Assembly: GCA_027622115.1 (NCBI GenBank)
Contig: JAQBZS010000265.1
Coordinates: 1 to 8,403, forward strand
Direction: 5' to 3'
Length of the DNA stretch: 8,403 bases
From: Planctomycetota bacterium
Lineage (GTDB): Bacteria; Planctomycetota; Planctomycetia; Planctomycetales; Planctomycetaceae
The position numbers and the translations under genes are program-made. Position 1 is the first letter of the stretch, and every line of letters begins with the position of its first letter. Below are positions 1 to 5,724 of the stretch, piece after piece. The notes beneath the pieces are model-generated. The model saw nothing but the letters and a program-made list of their open reading frames with translations, did no database searches and was not told the DNA's origin.

Positions 1-1509
1 ATCCCGACTCCAAAACGTCAGCCCCTTGAGTTCCTCAGCCGGACCTCGGAACAGGCTGACCGCATAGGCAATCGCCACGAAGGCCAGATTGACGATGACT
101 CCAACCCAATACGAATGGACCGGTGCCGTAATCGATTCCGGCAACCAACCCGCCACACAGAGACCCAGATAAACATTCAGAAGAATCGAAACGCCCAAAG
201 CCGTCATCGCCGAAAACGAATCCACTCGGCGCGTGAAGAACCCGACCATGAACAGCCCCACCAAGCACCCGCCGAAGACCGACGCCACGATCCAAGTCAG
301 ATCGTTCATGCTCTCTTTCTCGATCGTGGTCAGCAGGACAGCTCCGCCGATCATCAGCACCGCCGCCACGGTTGCGATCCAACGCGCAACGCGCAGATAA
401 AACCGATCCTCGCGCCCGCGTGCGAGATACGGTTTCAGCAAGTCGATCGTACATACGGTGGCAATTGCGTTGATCGAGGAATCCAGACTCGACATCGCCG
501 CCGCCAGCACGCCGGCAATCGTCAGCCCCGCCAGCCCAGCCGGGATCGTGGTGAGTATGAAGTACGGAAACACTTGGTCGGCCTTGAGCAAGGCGACTTC
601 CGGATCTGGGAACTCGCGATACCACACGAACACGCAGGTGCCGACGAAAAAGAAAAACGCCCAGGTGGGCACGGCGATCACCGAATACAACGTGGCGGCT
701 CGGCGGGCATCGCCCAAGCTCTTGGCGGCCACGTATCGCTGCACCACGTTCTGGTCGCTGGAATACATGGCCAGCCAATTGAACACGCCGACCAACGCCA
801 CCGTCCAAAACGTCCGCTCGCCGACGCTGAATGTCATCTCGCCGAGATTGAACTTCTTGTGCTCCGCTCCCACAGCGAAGATTTGCCCGACGCCGTCCGG
901 CAGATTCCAAGCGATGTAACCGAAACACAGCAGACCGCCGAACCAAAGCACGATCGATTGCACCACGTCGGTCCAGATCACGGCATCGAATCCGCCAACC
1001 ACGGTATAGAACGCAATGAACACGCCCACGCCGATGATGACGTAGTGCATGTCGAGACCGGTCAGCATGCTCACCGGAATGGCCAGCAAGAACAGCACGT
1101 TTGCCAAGCGAATCAGTTGCAACAGAATGAAGCTCAGTGCCCCATAAAGGCGAGCCGCCGGACCGAAGCGTTGTTCGAGGTATTCGAACGCGGTTGTTAG
1201 TTGGCCTTGGCGAAAGAACGGGATGAACACGATGATCGCCACCACCGCCACCAACGGCAGCATCAAGTTGGAAACGAGCTGCCGCCAGTCCAGCACAAAC
1301 GCGGCGGCGGGGAACGCCAGAAACGTGACTGAACTGATGGATGTGCCCAGCATCGACAATCCGAGTGCCCAACCGGGAAACGAGCGACTGCCCAGAAAGT
1401 ACTCCTCGGTTGATTGATTCCGCCGCGAGAAGTAAACGCCGACAGCCGCCATGGTTGCCAAGTAGACGCCGATCACGATCAGGTCGAGTGTGCGGATTTC
1501 GATAGTCAT
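1..1509 (-). CDS. sodium:solute symporter (SSS family), 3' end cut by window edge
   Basis: Predicted inner-membrane Na+-coupled transporter; the substrate cannot be read from the sequence. The frame is open for 503 codons from ATG at 1509 to the window edge without a stop, so the C-terminus lies outside. The protein opens with a hydrophobic helix (residues about 8-27), then RRNQSTEEYFLGSRS, a typical SSS loop, and TSISSVTFLAFP (56-67). The SSS hallmark GGFDAVIWTDVVQ lies at 172-184. MSSLDSSINA (339-348) carries the paired serines that in SSS transporters of known structure help form the sodium site. Many hydrophobic segments follow, as expected for about 13 helices. No strong Shine-Dalgarno precedes the start; it was chosen because the hydrophobic first helix and family N-terminus begin there. 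It is divergent from the 1595-2212 gene. A long open frame offset on the same strand is a shadow. Family certain; substrate unknown. Confidence 0.95.
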   Translation of the reverse strand, partial: MTIEIRTLDLIVIGVYLATMAAVGVYFSRRNQSTEEYFLGSRSFPGWALGLSMLGTSISSVTFLAFPAAAFVLDWRQLVSNLMLPLVAVVAIIVFIPFFRQGQLTTAFEYLEQRFGPAARLYGALSFILLQLIRLANVLFLLAIPVSMLTGLDMHYVIIGVGVFIAFYTVVGGFDAVIWTDVVQSIVLWFGGLLCFGYIAWNLPDGVGQIFAVGAEHKKFNLGEMTFSVGERTFWTVALVGVFNWLAMYSSDQNVVQRYVAAKSLGDARRAATLYSVIAVPTWAFFFFVGTCVFVWYREFPDPEVALLKADQVFPYFILTTIPAGLAGLTIAGVLAAAMSSLDSSINAIATVCTIDLLKPYLARGREDRFYLRVARWIATVAAVLMIGGAVLLTTIEKESMNDLTWIVASVFGGCLVGLFMVGFFTRRVDSFSAMTALGVSILLNVYLGLCVAGWLPESITAPVHSYWVGVIVNLAFVAIAYAVSLFRGPAEELKGLTFWSRD

Positions 1510-1594
1510 GGTCTTGATTTGGATCGCGGAGGCTTGACGCCGATTTGGAGATTGATCTGACTTGTCGGCGTATCAATGCAATTGACGTGTCGCT

Positions 1595-2212
1595 GTGGTT
1601 CAATCCATCGAACTCTTCGCACCAATCGCATTGTGCGTCAAGAACGACGTGCAAGCTTTTATACATCACGCCACGTCGGTGGAAACACGGCTGATTCGTT
1701 CGCAGCTACACACGGTTTCCGGCCGACAATCCACGCCAAACAACGTCAAAGCTCCGAGCGACAAGAAACAAGACGACAAGCAATCGCAGGCGGAAAAAGT
1801 CTTCGAGAAGATCAAGACGATGGCGGGCCAATGGGTGGCCACCAAGGGCGAACAAAAAGGGCAAGTGACGTTCGACGTGATCGCGGGCGGTTCCGCCGTG
1901 GTGGAACGCGAGTTTCCAGGCACGCCGCAGGAAATGATCACGGTGTTTCACTTGGACGGAAACACCGTCCGCGTGAATCACTACTGCATGTTGGGCAATC
2001 AGCCACGCTACAAAGCGAAATTCGCGGACAAGGGGACGTCAATCGTTTTCGAGTTCGACGGGGTAACGAATCTGTCGTCCAAGGATGCCGCTCACATGCA
2101 CGAAGGGAAGTTGACCTTCACCGATCCAGACAACCTCAAGTCTACGTGGGTCATGTTCAAAGACGGCAAGCGGGCGGAAGAACATTCGTTCGAGGTGACT
2201 CGGAAAAAGTAG
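1595..2212 (+). CDS. conserved protein of unknown function (HYC/GNQPR motif, lipocalin-like strand pattern)
   Basis: No function can be assigned. From GTG at 1595 it encodes 205 aa. The conserved part runs from about residue 66 to the end: a W-V motif (80-81), then alternating hydrophobic strands, REFPGTPQEMITVFHLDG (105-122), NHYC (128-131) and GNQPR (134-138), ending in a charged RKK tail. I recall similar short proteins with HLDG, HYC and GNQPR motifs in planctomycetes and acidobacteria, where they are normally exported. The strand pattern would suit a small beta-barrel, but that is inference. The start is uncertain: no Shine-Dalgarno and no signal peptide can be seen in this or the other two plus frames, and residues 1-65 look non-conserved. 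Other in-frame starts include a GTG in the SVETRL segment and ATG at 1820. It is divergent from the symporter (85 bases) and converges on the oxidoreductase, leaving 9 bases between stops. Confidence 0.8.
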   Translation: MVQSIELFAPIALCVKNDVQAFIHHATSVETRLIRSQLHTVSGRQSTPNNVKAPSDKKQDDKQSQAEKVFEKIKTMAGQWVATKGEQKGQVTFDVIAGGSAVVEREFPGTPQEMITVFHLDGNTVRVNHYCMLGNQPRYKAKFADKGTSIVFEFDGVTNLSSKDAAHMHEGKLTFTDPDNLKSTWVMFKDGKRAEEHSFEVTRKK

Positions 2213-2221
2213 TGTTGATCG

Positions 2222-3571
2222 TCACAGCGACCAACCCTTCCGAGGCTCGCGGCCGAGGTATCGGTCCGCTTCCGGGCAACCAACGGCCTTGGCGTTCTTG
2301 CTGTCCCATTCGAGTTTCTTGCCGACTCGGAACGCGACGTTGCCCAAGTGATTGGCTTCGGTCAACGGGCCGGAATAACTGAACGGGCTGTCCGTCGGCG
2401 AGCCCGTGCGGCACGCGAGCACCCATTGCTGGTGATGTCCGGGAGAATTGGGAATGAACGGCTCCGGTCGCTTGAAGTCCTGGAATTTGTCTTGCGGCAA
2501 CATGACGTGCTTGCCGTAGTCCGACAGAATCATGCCTTTGTCGCCGACAAACAGGACTCCGCTGCCATACTTGGGAATCCCGCCGTCCGTCCAAATCTTG
2601 GGTTTATAGGAACCCTGATACCACGAGACCGTGCATGGCGGCAGATCGCCTCGGGCACCGTATTCGTACTTGGCCATCATGGACGCGGGCGCGAGTTCCG
2701 GGTGCGGTTCCGGTCCGTCGGCGACGATGGTTTTCGGAGCGCCGAGCTTCAACGCCCAGAACGGCAGGTCGATCCAGTGGCTGCCGAGATCCGACATCGT
2801 GCCGTTTCCAAAGTCCCACCAGCGATACCACTTTGGGCCGGGGAAATAGACATTGTGATACGGACGATACGGGGCGGGACCAATCCACAAGTCCCAATCC
2901 AAATGCGTCGGCGGCGTCATTTTTTCCTGGGGTCGCTCGGTCACGGAGACGATGTCTCGATTTTGTCGGGACTCGGCGTCGCTCTGCCGACCCCAAGCTC
3001 GACCGACCCAGACATGTGCTTCTCGAACGTGACCAATCGCGCCGGACTGAATCAGTTCCACCACGCGGCGATAGTTTGACCCGGCATGGATTTGCGTGCC
3101 CATTTGCGTGGCCACTTTGGCCTGGGCCGCAGCTTCGGTGATCAACCGAGCTTCCTTCACATTGTGTGTCAGCGGTTTTTCGCAATAGACATGTTTGCCC
3201 GCCTTGAGTGCCGGCATCGTGGCGAACGCGTGGGTGTGCTCGGTGGTGCTGACGACGACCGCGTCAAAGTCACTCGTCTTTTCGTACAGCTCGCGAAAGT
3301 CGACGTGTTTTCGTGCTTTCGAAAACTGCGACGCGGCTCGATCGAGGTTTTGGCGATTGACGTCACACAACGCGGTGACATCGACGAACTTGTCGCCCGC
3401 CACCGTCCGCAGGTTGCCGCCGCCGCGACCGCCAACACCGATGAACGCCACGGACAAGCGTTCGTTCGGCGAAGCGGAACGCAGAATCGCGGGCGCGGCA
3501 AACGCCGAGAGACCAGCGGCGGCCGCACCACGAACGAATTGTCGTCGATTGATGGACTTGAGTGGCAACAT
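2222..3571 (-). CDS. Gfo/Idh/MocA family oxidoreductase with Tat signal
   Basis: Predicted NAD(P)-dependent oxidoreductase, 449 aa, exported folded by the twin-arginine pathway; the family usually acts on sugars, inositols or related polyols, and the substrate is unknown here. The N-terminus has SINRRQFVRG followed by an alanine-rich hydrophobic stretch ending near AAPAILRSAS (about residue 34), a classic Tat signal. The Rossmann fold follows with IGVGGRGGGN (44-53). The EKP motif of the family is at 131-133 (YCEKPLTHN). SDLGSHWID contains His265, a position usually conserved near the active site. The C-terminal part is the alpha/beta Gfo/Idh/MocA domain, ending in the GREPRKGWSL type tail common in planctomycete members. 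ATG 3571 is chosen because GGAG sits 6 bases upstream and the Tat signal starts there. The frame stays open to 3856, but that extension is basic and unlike the family. Length is normal and no lesion is seen. Confidence 0.95.
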   Translation of the reverse strand: MLPLKSINRRQFVRGAAAAGLSAFAAPAILRSASPNERLSVAFIGVGGRGGGNLRTVAGDKFVDVTALCDVNRQNLDRAASQFSKARKHVDFRELYEKTSDFDAVVVSTTEHTHAFATMPALKAGKHVYCEKPLTHNVKEARLITEAAAQAKVATQMGTQIHAGSNYRRVVELIQSGAIGHVREAHVWVGRAWGRQSDAESRQNRDIVSVTERPQEKMTPPTHLDWDLWIGPAPYRPYHNVYFPGPKWYRWWDFGNGTMSDLGSHWIDLPFWALKLGAPKTIVADGPEPHPELAPASMMAKYEYGARGDLPPCTVSWYQGSYKPKIWTDGGIPKYGSGVLFVGDKGMILSDYGKHVMLPQDKFQDFKRPEPFIPNSPGHHQQWVLACRTGSPTDSPFSYSGPLTEANHLGNVAFRVGKKLEWDSKNAKAVGCPEADRYLGREPRKGWSL

Positions 3572-3577
3572 GGGATT

Positions 3578-3581
3578 CTCC
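3578..3581 (-). promoter_or_regulatory. ribosome binding site for the oxidoreductase start at 3571
   Basis: On the minus strand GGAG is separated by 6 bases from ATG 3571. It decides the start against a frame that remains open 285 bases further upstream. Confidence 0.7.
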
Positions 3582-3891
3582 GTTGACAGGTTGAGCGTCG
3601 GTGGCTGATTCGTGGCAAGCCCACAGGCTGCGGTATCGTCGCCGATTCGAACAATGAACTCCACTCGCAGAGTCGGCGGAACAAATGCCGCGCAGTTTCG
3701 GCGGGCCGCGCGGGTACTGCGCGGAACTCGATTGGCTCGTACAACAGCTTTGCGAATTGCAGTTTTCTTGCGCATTTTCTCCGCGCTGCAATCCTCAAAA
3801 GTGGGAACAGGCCGAGCGCTCTTCAAACCCGAAACACGTGTTTTGAAGTTGCACACGCTGGTTTTCGCGGGCGAGCCCCCACGAATTCAGG

Positions 3892-3930
3892 ACGACCACG
3901 AATTGACAGCGGCGATGGATTCGTGGTCGT
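3892..3930. repeat. perfect 12-bp inverted repeat, 15-base loop
   Basis: The arms ACGACCACGAAT (3892-3903) and ATTCGTGGTCGT (3919-3930) are exact reverse complements. No T-tract follows on either strand, so it is not a standard intrinsic terminator. It lies about 320 bases upstream of the oxidoreductase start; an operator, a mobile-element end or a decayed repeat are all possible. A partial extra copy of the arm (CCACGAATT) lies just left, at 3888-3896. Confidence 0.7.
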
Positions 3931-4021
3931 AACTTAGGATGCGCGAAGATTCGGGCGGGCGTATGTGACGTACTAAGCATTCGATGTCGCGCGCGATAAC
4001 AATTCGACGGGAAGCATCCCA

Positions 4022-4075
4022 TCGCGCACAATCCTCCAAGCGCGCAAGATCATCCCTGCGCGCAAGATCCTCCCG
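4022..4075. repeat. three tandem 18-bp units
   Basis: Units at 4022-4039, 4040-4057 and 4058-4075 follow the pattern CGCGCAAGATCCTCC. The second and third differ at two positions, and the first is more diverged. A further degenerate unit may precede them. As 18 is a multiple of 3, frames stay open through the array and give repeated Arg-Ser or Asp-Leu-Ala-Arg peptides, which explains the short open frames here. Confidence 0.7.
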
Positions 4076-4234
4076 GCAAGGAGATTCGACACATTCGACC
4101 AAGAGCGAAAGGTCGAGAAGAAGATGTCGCTATCAACAGAATACAGCGCCTAAAGCACAAACATCGCCAGAACACGGTCGCCTGGAAGACGACCGACAAG
4201 ACAACGCCGCAGACGTCGTAGTTACTCCATATTT

Positions 4235-4247
4235 GGTGCCTGTCACC
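4235..4247. repeat. short palindrome GGTGCCTGTCACC
   Basis: GGTG and CACC flank a 5-base centre and are followed by TTTT. From memory this resembles a GGTGCCTGACACC-type motif seen repeatedly near RAYT genes in several phyla. It lies just 11 bases before the direct repeat at 4259. With a single copy in this window, the assignment is weak. Confidence 0.4.
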
Positions 4248-4258
4248 TTTTGTCTTCT

Positions 4259-4380
4259 GGATCTCCCAGAACCGACTCGGCCCGATCCGGCTTGGTTCGA
4301 CGAGTCTGGAACTTAGGTCTCACACTCGTACGCACTGGCTGAGCCAGTGCCAGTCACAGCTTGAGGCGAATGCCAGGTTT
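4259..4380 (+). repeat. direct repeat A: solo RAYT tail plus REP palindrome
   Basis: This 122-base segment matches 5603-5723 with about 10 differences by hand count (~92%), including a 36-base identical block (4276-4311 vs 5619-5654) and a 26-base identical block at the right end. Its left half in the plus frame reads DLPEPTRPDPAWFDESGT then TAG (4314-4316), corresponding to the C-terminal tail of the Y1 transposase at 5162. Its right half carries the palindrome at 4332-4350. It is therefore a remnant of a transposase 3' end plus its palindrome, without the rest of the gene. Confidence 0.85.
4332..4350. repeat. REP-type palindrome, copy 1
   Basis: GCACTGGCTGAGCCAGTGC has a 9-bp perfect stem around a single central G. 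The same 19 bases recur at 5675-5693. Palindromes of this size next to a RAYT gene are the usual substrate of that transposase type. Confidence 0.8.
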
Positions 4381-4411
4381 GAATGGCAAGGGCCACGTGA
4401 ACCCGAGGAAG

Positions 4412-4428
4412 CACTGGCAAAGCCAGTG
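4412..4428. repeat. REP-type palindrome, variant
   Basis: CACTGGC, loop AAA, GCCAGTG: a 7-bp perfect stem sharing its arm sequence with the 4332 and 5675 palindromes but with a different centre. It lies 61 bases after copy 1, so the two form a pair like a bacterial interspersed mosaic element. Confidence 0.7.
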
Positions 4429-4455
4429 GCACACCATCATTCGCCCGTGCCACCC

Positions 4456-4470
4456 CGACGAGTCTGGAAC
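4456..4470 (+). repeat. third partial copy of the direct-repeat core
   Basis: CGACGAGTCTGGAAC also occurs within repeat A (from 4299); repeat B shares it except for the last base. Here it stands without the palindrome, suggesting that more than one RAYT-related fragment has been deposited between 4259 and 4530. Confidence 0.6.
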
Positions 4471-4492
4471 ATCGATCCGCCGCGACAGGCTC

Positions 4493-4509
4493 GTCATGCA
4501 CAGCATGAC
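4493..4509. repeat. small hairpin GTCATGC-ACA-GCATGAC
   Basis: A 7-bp perfect stem with a 3-base loop. No T-tract follows. Its role is unknown; it belongs to a cluster of four hairpins between 4332 and 4560. Confidence 0.5.
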
Positions 4510-4528
4510 CTGGCTACTGATGACACAG

Positions 4529-4560
4529 AAAGGCGATGCTCAGATTGGGCATCGCCTTTT
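4529..4560 (+). terminator. intrinsic-terminator-like stem-loop
   Basis: The arms AAAGGCGATGC (4529-4539) and GCATCGCCTTT (4549-4559) form a perfect 11-bp stem with a 9-base loop, ending in TTTT. On the minus strand the stem is also followed by a T-rich end, so it could act both ways. No intact plus-strand gene ends just upstream; it may insulate the two-gene cassette 61 bases downstream or be left from a lost gene. Confidence 0.65.
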
Positions 4561-4620
4561 CTGTTGCGGGGCGGATAAACTGGGGCAGTCAGTTTCAGCG
4601 TCTCCCCTCATAGATGAGCA

Positions 4621-4842
4621 ATGGCAAGTCATCCCAACAAGCACCTCCGAGAGGCGATCAAGTACGCGGAAGAAAGTGGTTGGCGGATTGTCAAGGGTGG
4701 TCCGAGGAGCCATGCCTGGGGAATGATGTATTGCCAATTTGCCGGGCGCGAGGGATGTCGCGAAACAATCAACTCGACTCCTCGGAATCCTGAGAATCAC
4801 GCCAAGGATCTGAGACGGGCAGTTGATCAATGCCCACATTGA
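4621..4842 (+). CDS. HicA-like small protein, putative toxin of a two-gene cassette
   Basis: 73 aa from ATG 4621. An N-terminal helix (HLREAIKYAEESGW, residues 8-21) is followed by a strand with GGPRSHAWG, where His31 sits at the place of the HicA catalytic His, then YC, a small loop, and STPRNPENHAKDLRRAVDQC (52-71). This helix-strand-strand-strand-helix order and the SH and LRRA motifs resemble HicA-type mRNA interferases with a double-stranded-RNA-binding fold, but the STPRNPENHAK signature is not that of classical HicA. I recall similar small proteins, mostly unannotated, in several phyla. If it is a toxin it would cleave mRNA in the cytoplasm; that is inference. No strong Shine-Dalgarno is visible. 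The next gene starts 11 bases after the stop, so they are probably co-transcribed. Confidence 0.75.
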   Translation: MASHPNKHLREAIKYAEESGWRIVKGGPRSHAWGMMYCQFAGREGCRETINSTPRNPENHAKDLRRAVDQCPH

Positions 4843-4844
4843 TC

Positions 4845-4848
4845 GAGG
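4845..4848 (+). promoter_or_regulatory. ribosome binding site deciding the start at 4854
   Basis: GAGG with a 5-base spacer to ATG 4854, sitting just after the upstream stop (4842). It favours 4854 over the in-frame ATG at 4830, which would overlap the HicA-like gene. Confidence 0.6.
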
Positions 4849-4853
4849 ACACC

Positions 4854-5129
4854 ATGACAACACAATCATTCACACTGATCATCGGCGGACAGGACGTCAT
4901 TGAACTCGACGATGCCGAGAAGATTTACGCCATTTGCGATGATTGCACAGCCGGATCCCGAGGCGGGCGCATGCACATTCGATTCCACAGGGAATCAGAC
5001 TCGCTGGAAGCTGCGATTCGTTTGGCAATCGACCAAATCCAGCAGGTTGGATATGTCGTCGCACGAGTTGAGACAGACGAGTTCTCTACGGTGGCACAAT
5101 TCAATGAACAACTTGCCCCAACTTCTTGA
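4854..5129 (+). CDS. partner protein of the HicA-like gene, putative antitoxin, unknown family
   Basis: 91 aa from ATG 4854. The pattern is a strand (SFTLIIGGQDVIEL, residues 5-18), a helix, CDDCTAGSRGG (28-38), a strand (MHIRFHRE), a helix (SLEAAIRLAIDQIQQVGY, 50-67) and a strand (VVARVETDEF). I recall proteins with this GSRGG...FxRE...SLEAAI order next to STPRNPENHA genes elsewhere, but no established function. It lacks the HicB features I would look for (the partial RNase H fold start and a C-terminal DNA-binding domain), so calling it HicB would be unsafe. Order, small size and an 11-base gap fit a toxin-antitoxin or similar two-protein unit. It ends 32 bases before the degraded transposase gene. 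Confidence 0.75.
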   Translation: MTTQSFTLIIGGQDVIELDDAEKIYAICDDCTAGSRGGRMHIRFHRESDSLEAAIRLAIDQIQQVGYVVARVETDEFSTVAQFNEQLAPTS

Positions 5130-5161
5130 TGCCAACGCTCAAAGCGGGCGTAGGTTAGGCT

Positions 5162-5674
5162 GTGCCGGACAAAGCTCTGCTCTTTCAAATCCTCGCCCAC
5201 TCGATTGATGCTTCGGGCACGGCTGAGTCCTTCAGCCTGATTGCCTTTGTTTTCATGCCCGAGCACGTGCATTTGCTCGTGATGCCGACATCAGACGAAT
5301 CCAGAGTGAGCCGTTTTCTCGCAAGGTCCAAGCAGCCAACATCCAGCCAGATCCCGCAAATCCTCATTGAGCACGATTCACCGTTGCTTCAACAACTGAC
5401 CGTTCGAGAACGTCCGGGCAAGACCTGCTTTCGGTTCTGGCGGGAAGGCCCTGGATTCGACCGAAACATCTTCGGTGCTGCCGCCTTGTCAGGCTCGATC
5501 GACGACATCCACAGGAATCCCGTCAATCGAGGTTTGTGTGAAAGGGCCACTGATTGGAAAATGGTCGAGTGCCAGATTCCACACCGATGGAACGATCGAT
5601 CCGGATCTCCCTGAACAACTCGGCCCGATCCGGCTTGGTTCGACGAGTCTGGAATTCAGATCGCACACTCGTAA
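5162..5674 (+). pseudogene. REP-associated (Y1/HUH) transposase, degraded
   Basis: The uninterrupted frame runs from GTG 5162 to TGA 5612-5614. It shows AFVFMPEHVHLLV (residues 28-40) with the HUH histidine pair (HVH), then FLARSKQPTSSQI, RERPGKTCFRFWREGPGFDRN and IDDIHRNPVNRGLCERATDW, all diagnostic of RAYT relatives of IS200/IS605 transposases. Three lesions are visible. First, the usual N-terminal strand region (VTFSCY-like) is missing; a TAG stands just upstream at 5156. Second, the catalytic Tyr expected in IDYIHxNPV reads Asp (GAC). Third, AAAA at 5558-5561 has one base too many: after DWK the family motif KWSSARFHTDGTIDPDLPE continues in the next frame. Compared with repeat A, a further 1-base gap near 5615-5618 shifts the tail again, and A's TAG stop reads CAG; the corrected frame would then stop at TAA 5672-5674. 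It lies between two copies of its own palindrome. Confidence 0.85.
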
Positions 5675-5723
5675 GCACTGGCTGAGCCAGTGCCACACAC
5701 AGCTTGAGGCGAATGCCAGGTTT
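5603..5723 (+). repeat. direct repeat B: RAYT tail plus REP palindrome
   Basis: 121 bases matching repeat A (4259-4380) with about 10 differences including one indel. The left half is the 3' end of the transposase pseudogene and the right half holds the palindrome at 5675-5693. Similarity with A stops at TTT 5721-5723, where the insertion sequence begins two bases later. The two repeats bound about 1.34 kb containing the HicA-like cassette and most of the transposase pseudogene. Confidence 0.85.
5675..5693. repeat. REP-type palindrome, copy 2
   Basis: GCACTGGCTGAGCCAGTGC, identical to 4332-4350, immediately downstream of the transposase pseudogene. Confidence 0.8.
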
Positions 5724-5724
5724 A

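Larger units (their letters stand above)
3572..4258. other. gene-poor stretch, 5' of the oxidoreductase
   Basis: About 690 bases with no gene I can support. Several short frames are open, but their products are arginine/serine-rich or otherwise unlike known proteins and they lack convincing ribosome binding sites. The stretch holds a perfect 12-bp inverted repeat (3892-3930), three 18-bp tandem units (4022-4075) and a small GGTG/CACC palindrome (4235-4247), each listed separately. The part next to 3571 must hold the oxidoreductase promoter, but I cannot point to convincing -10/-35 boxes. Confidence 0.6.

Noticed and set aside
115..1200. 361-codon open frame on the plus strand
   Set aside because: His/Gln/Arg-rich antisense shadow of the symporter gene, as expected in high-GC third-position DNA.
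35..1669. 544-codon open frame on the minus strand across the symporter
   Set aside because: It is offset from the symporter frame, is rich in Arg and Gly without any hydrophobic helices, and has no family motif; the true symporter frame covers the same bases.
3572..3856. N-terminal extension of the oxidoreductase to 3856
   Set aside because: A Tat signal with a GGAG site starts at 3571; the extension is basic, unlike the family, and would bury the signal.
4022..4075. Possible CRISPR array
   Set aside because: The units are contiguous 18-mers with no spacers and no cas gene nearby.
3887..4102. 71-codon minus frame with repeated DLAR units
   Set aside because: The repeats come from the 18-bp tandem DNA units; no ribosome binding site or homolog is known to me.
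3984..4316. 110-codon plus frame ending in DLPEPTRPDPAWFDESGT
   Set aside because: Only the last ~19 codons are meaningful, as a transposase tail inside repeat A; the rest is Arg/Ser-rich sequence generated by the 18-bp repeats.
4830..4853. Earlier ATG (4830) for the partner gene
   Set aside because: It would overlap the HicA-like gene by 13 bases and lacks a site, whereas ATG 4854 has GAGG 5 bases upstream and a family-like N-terminus.
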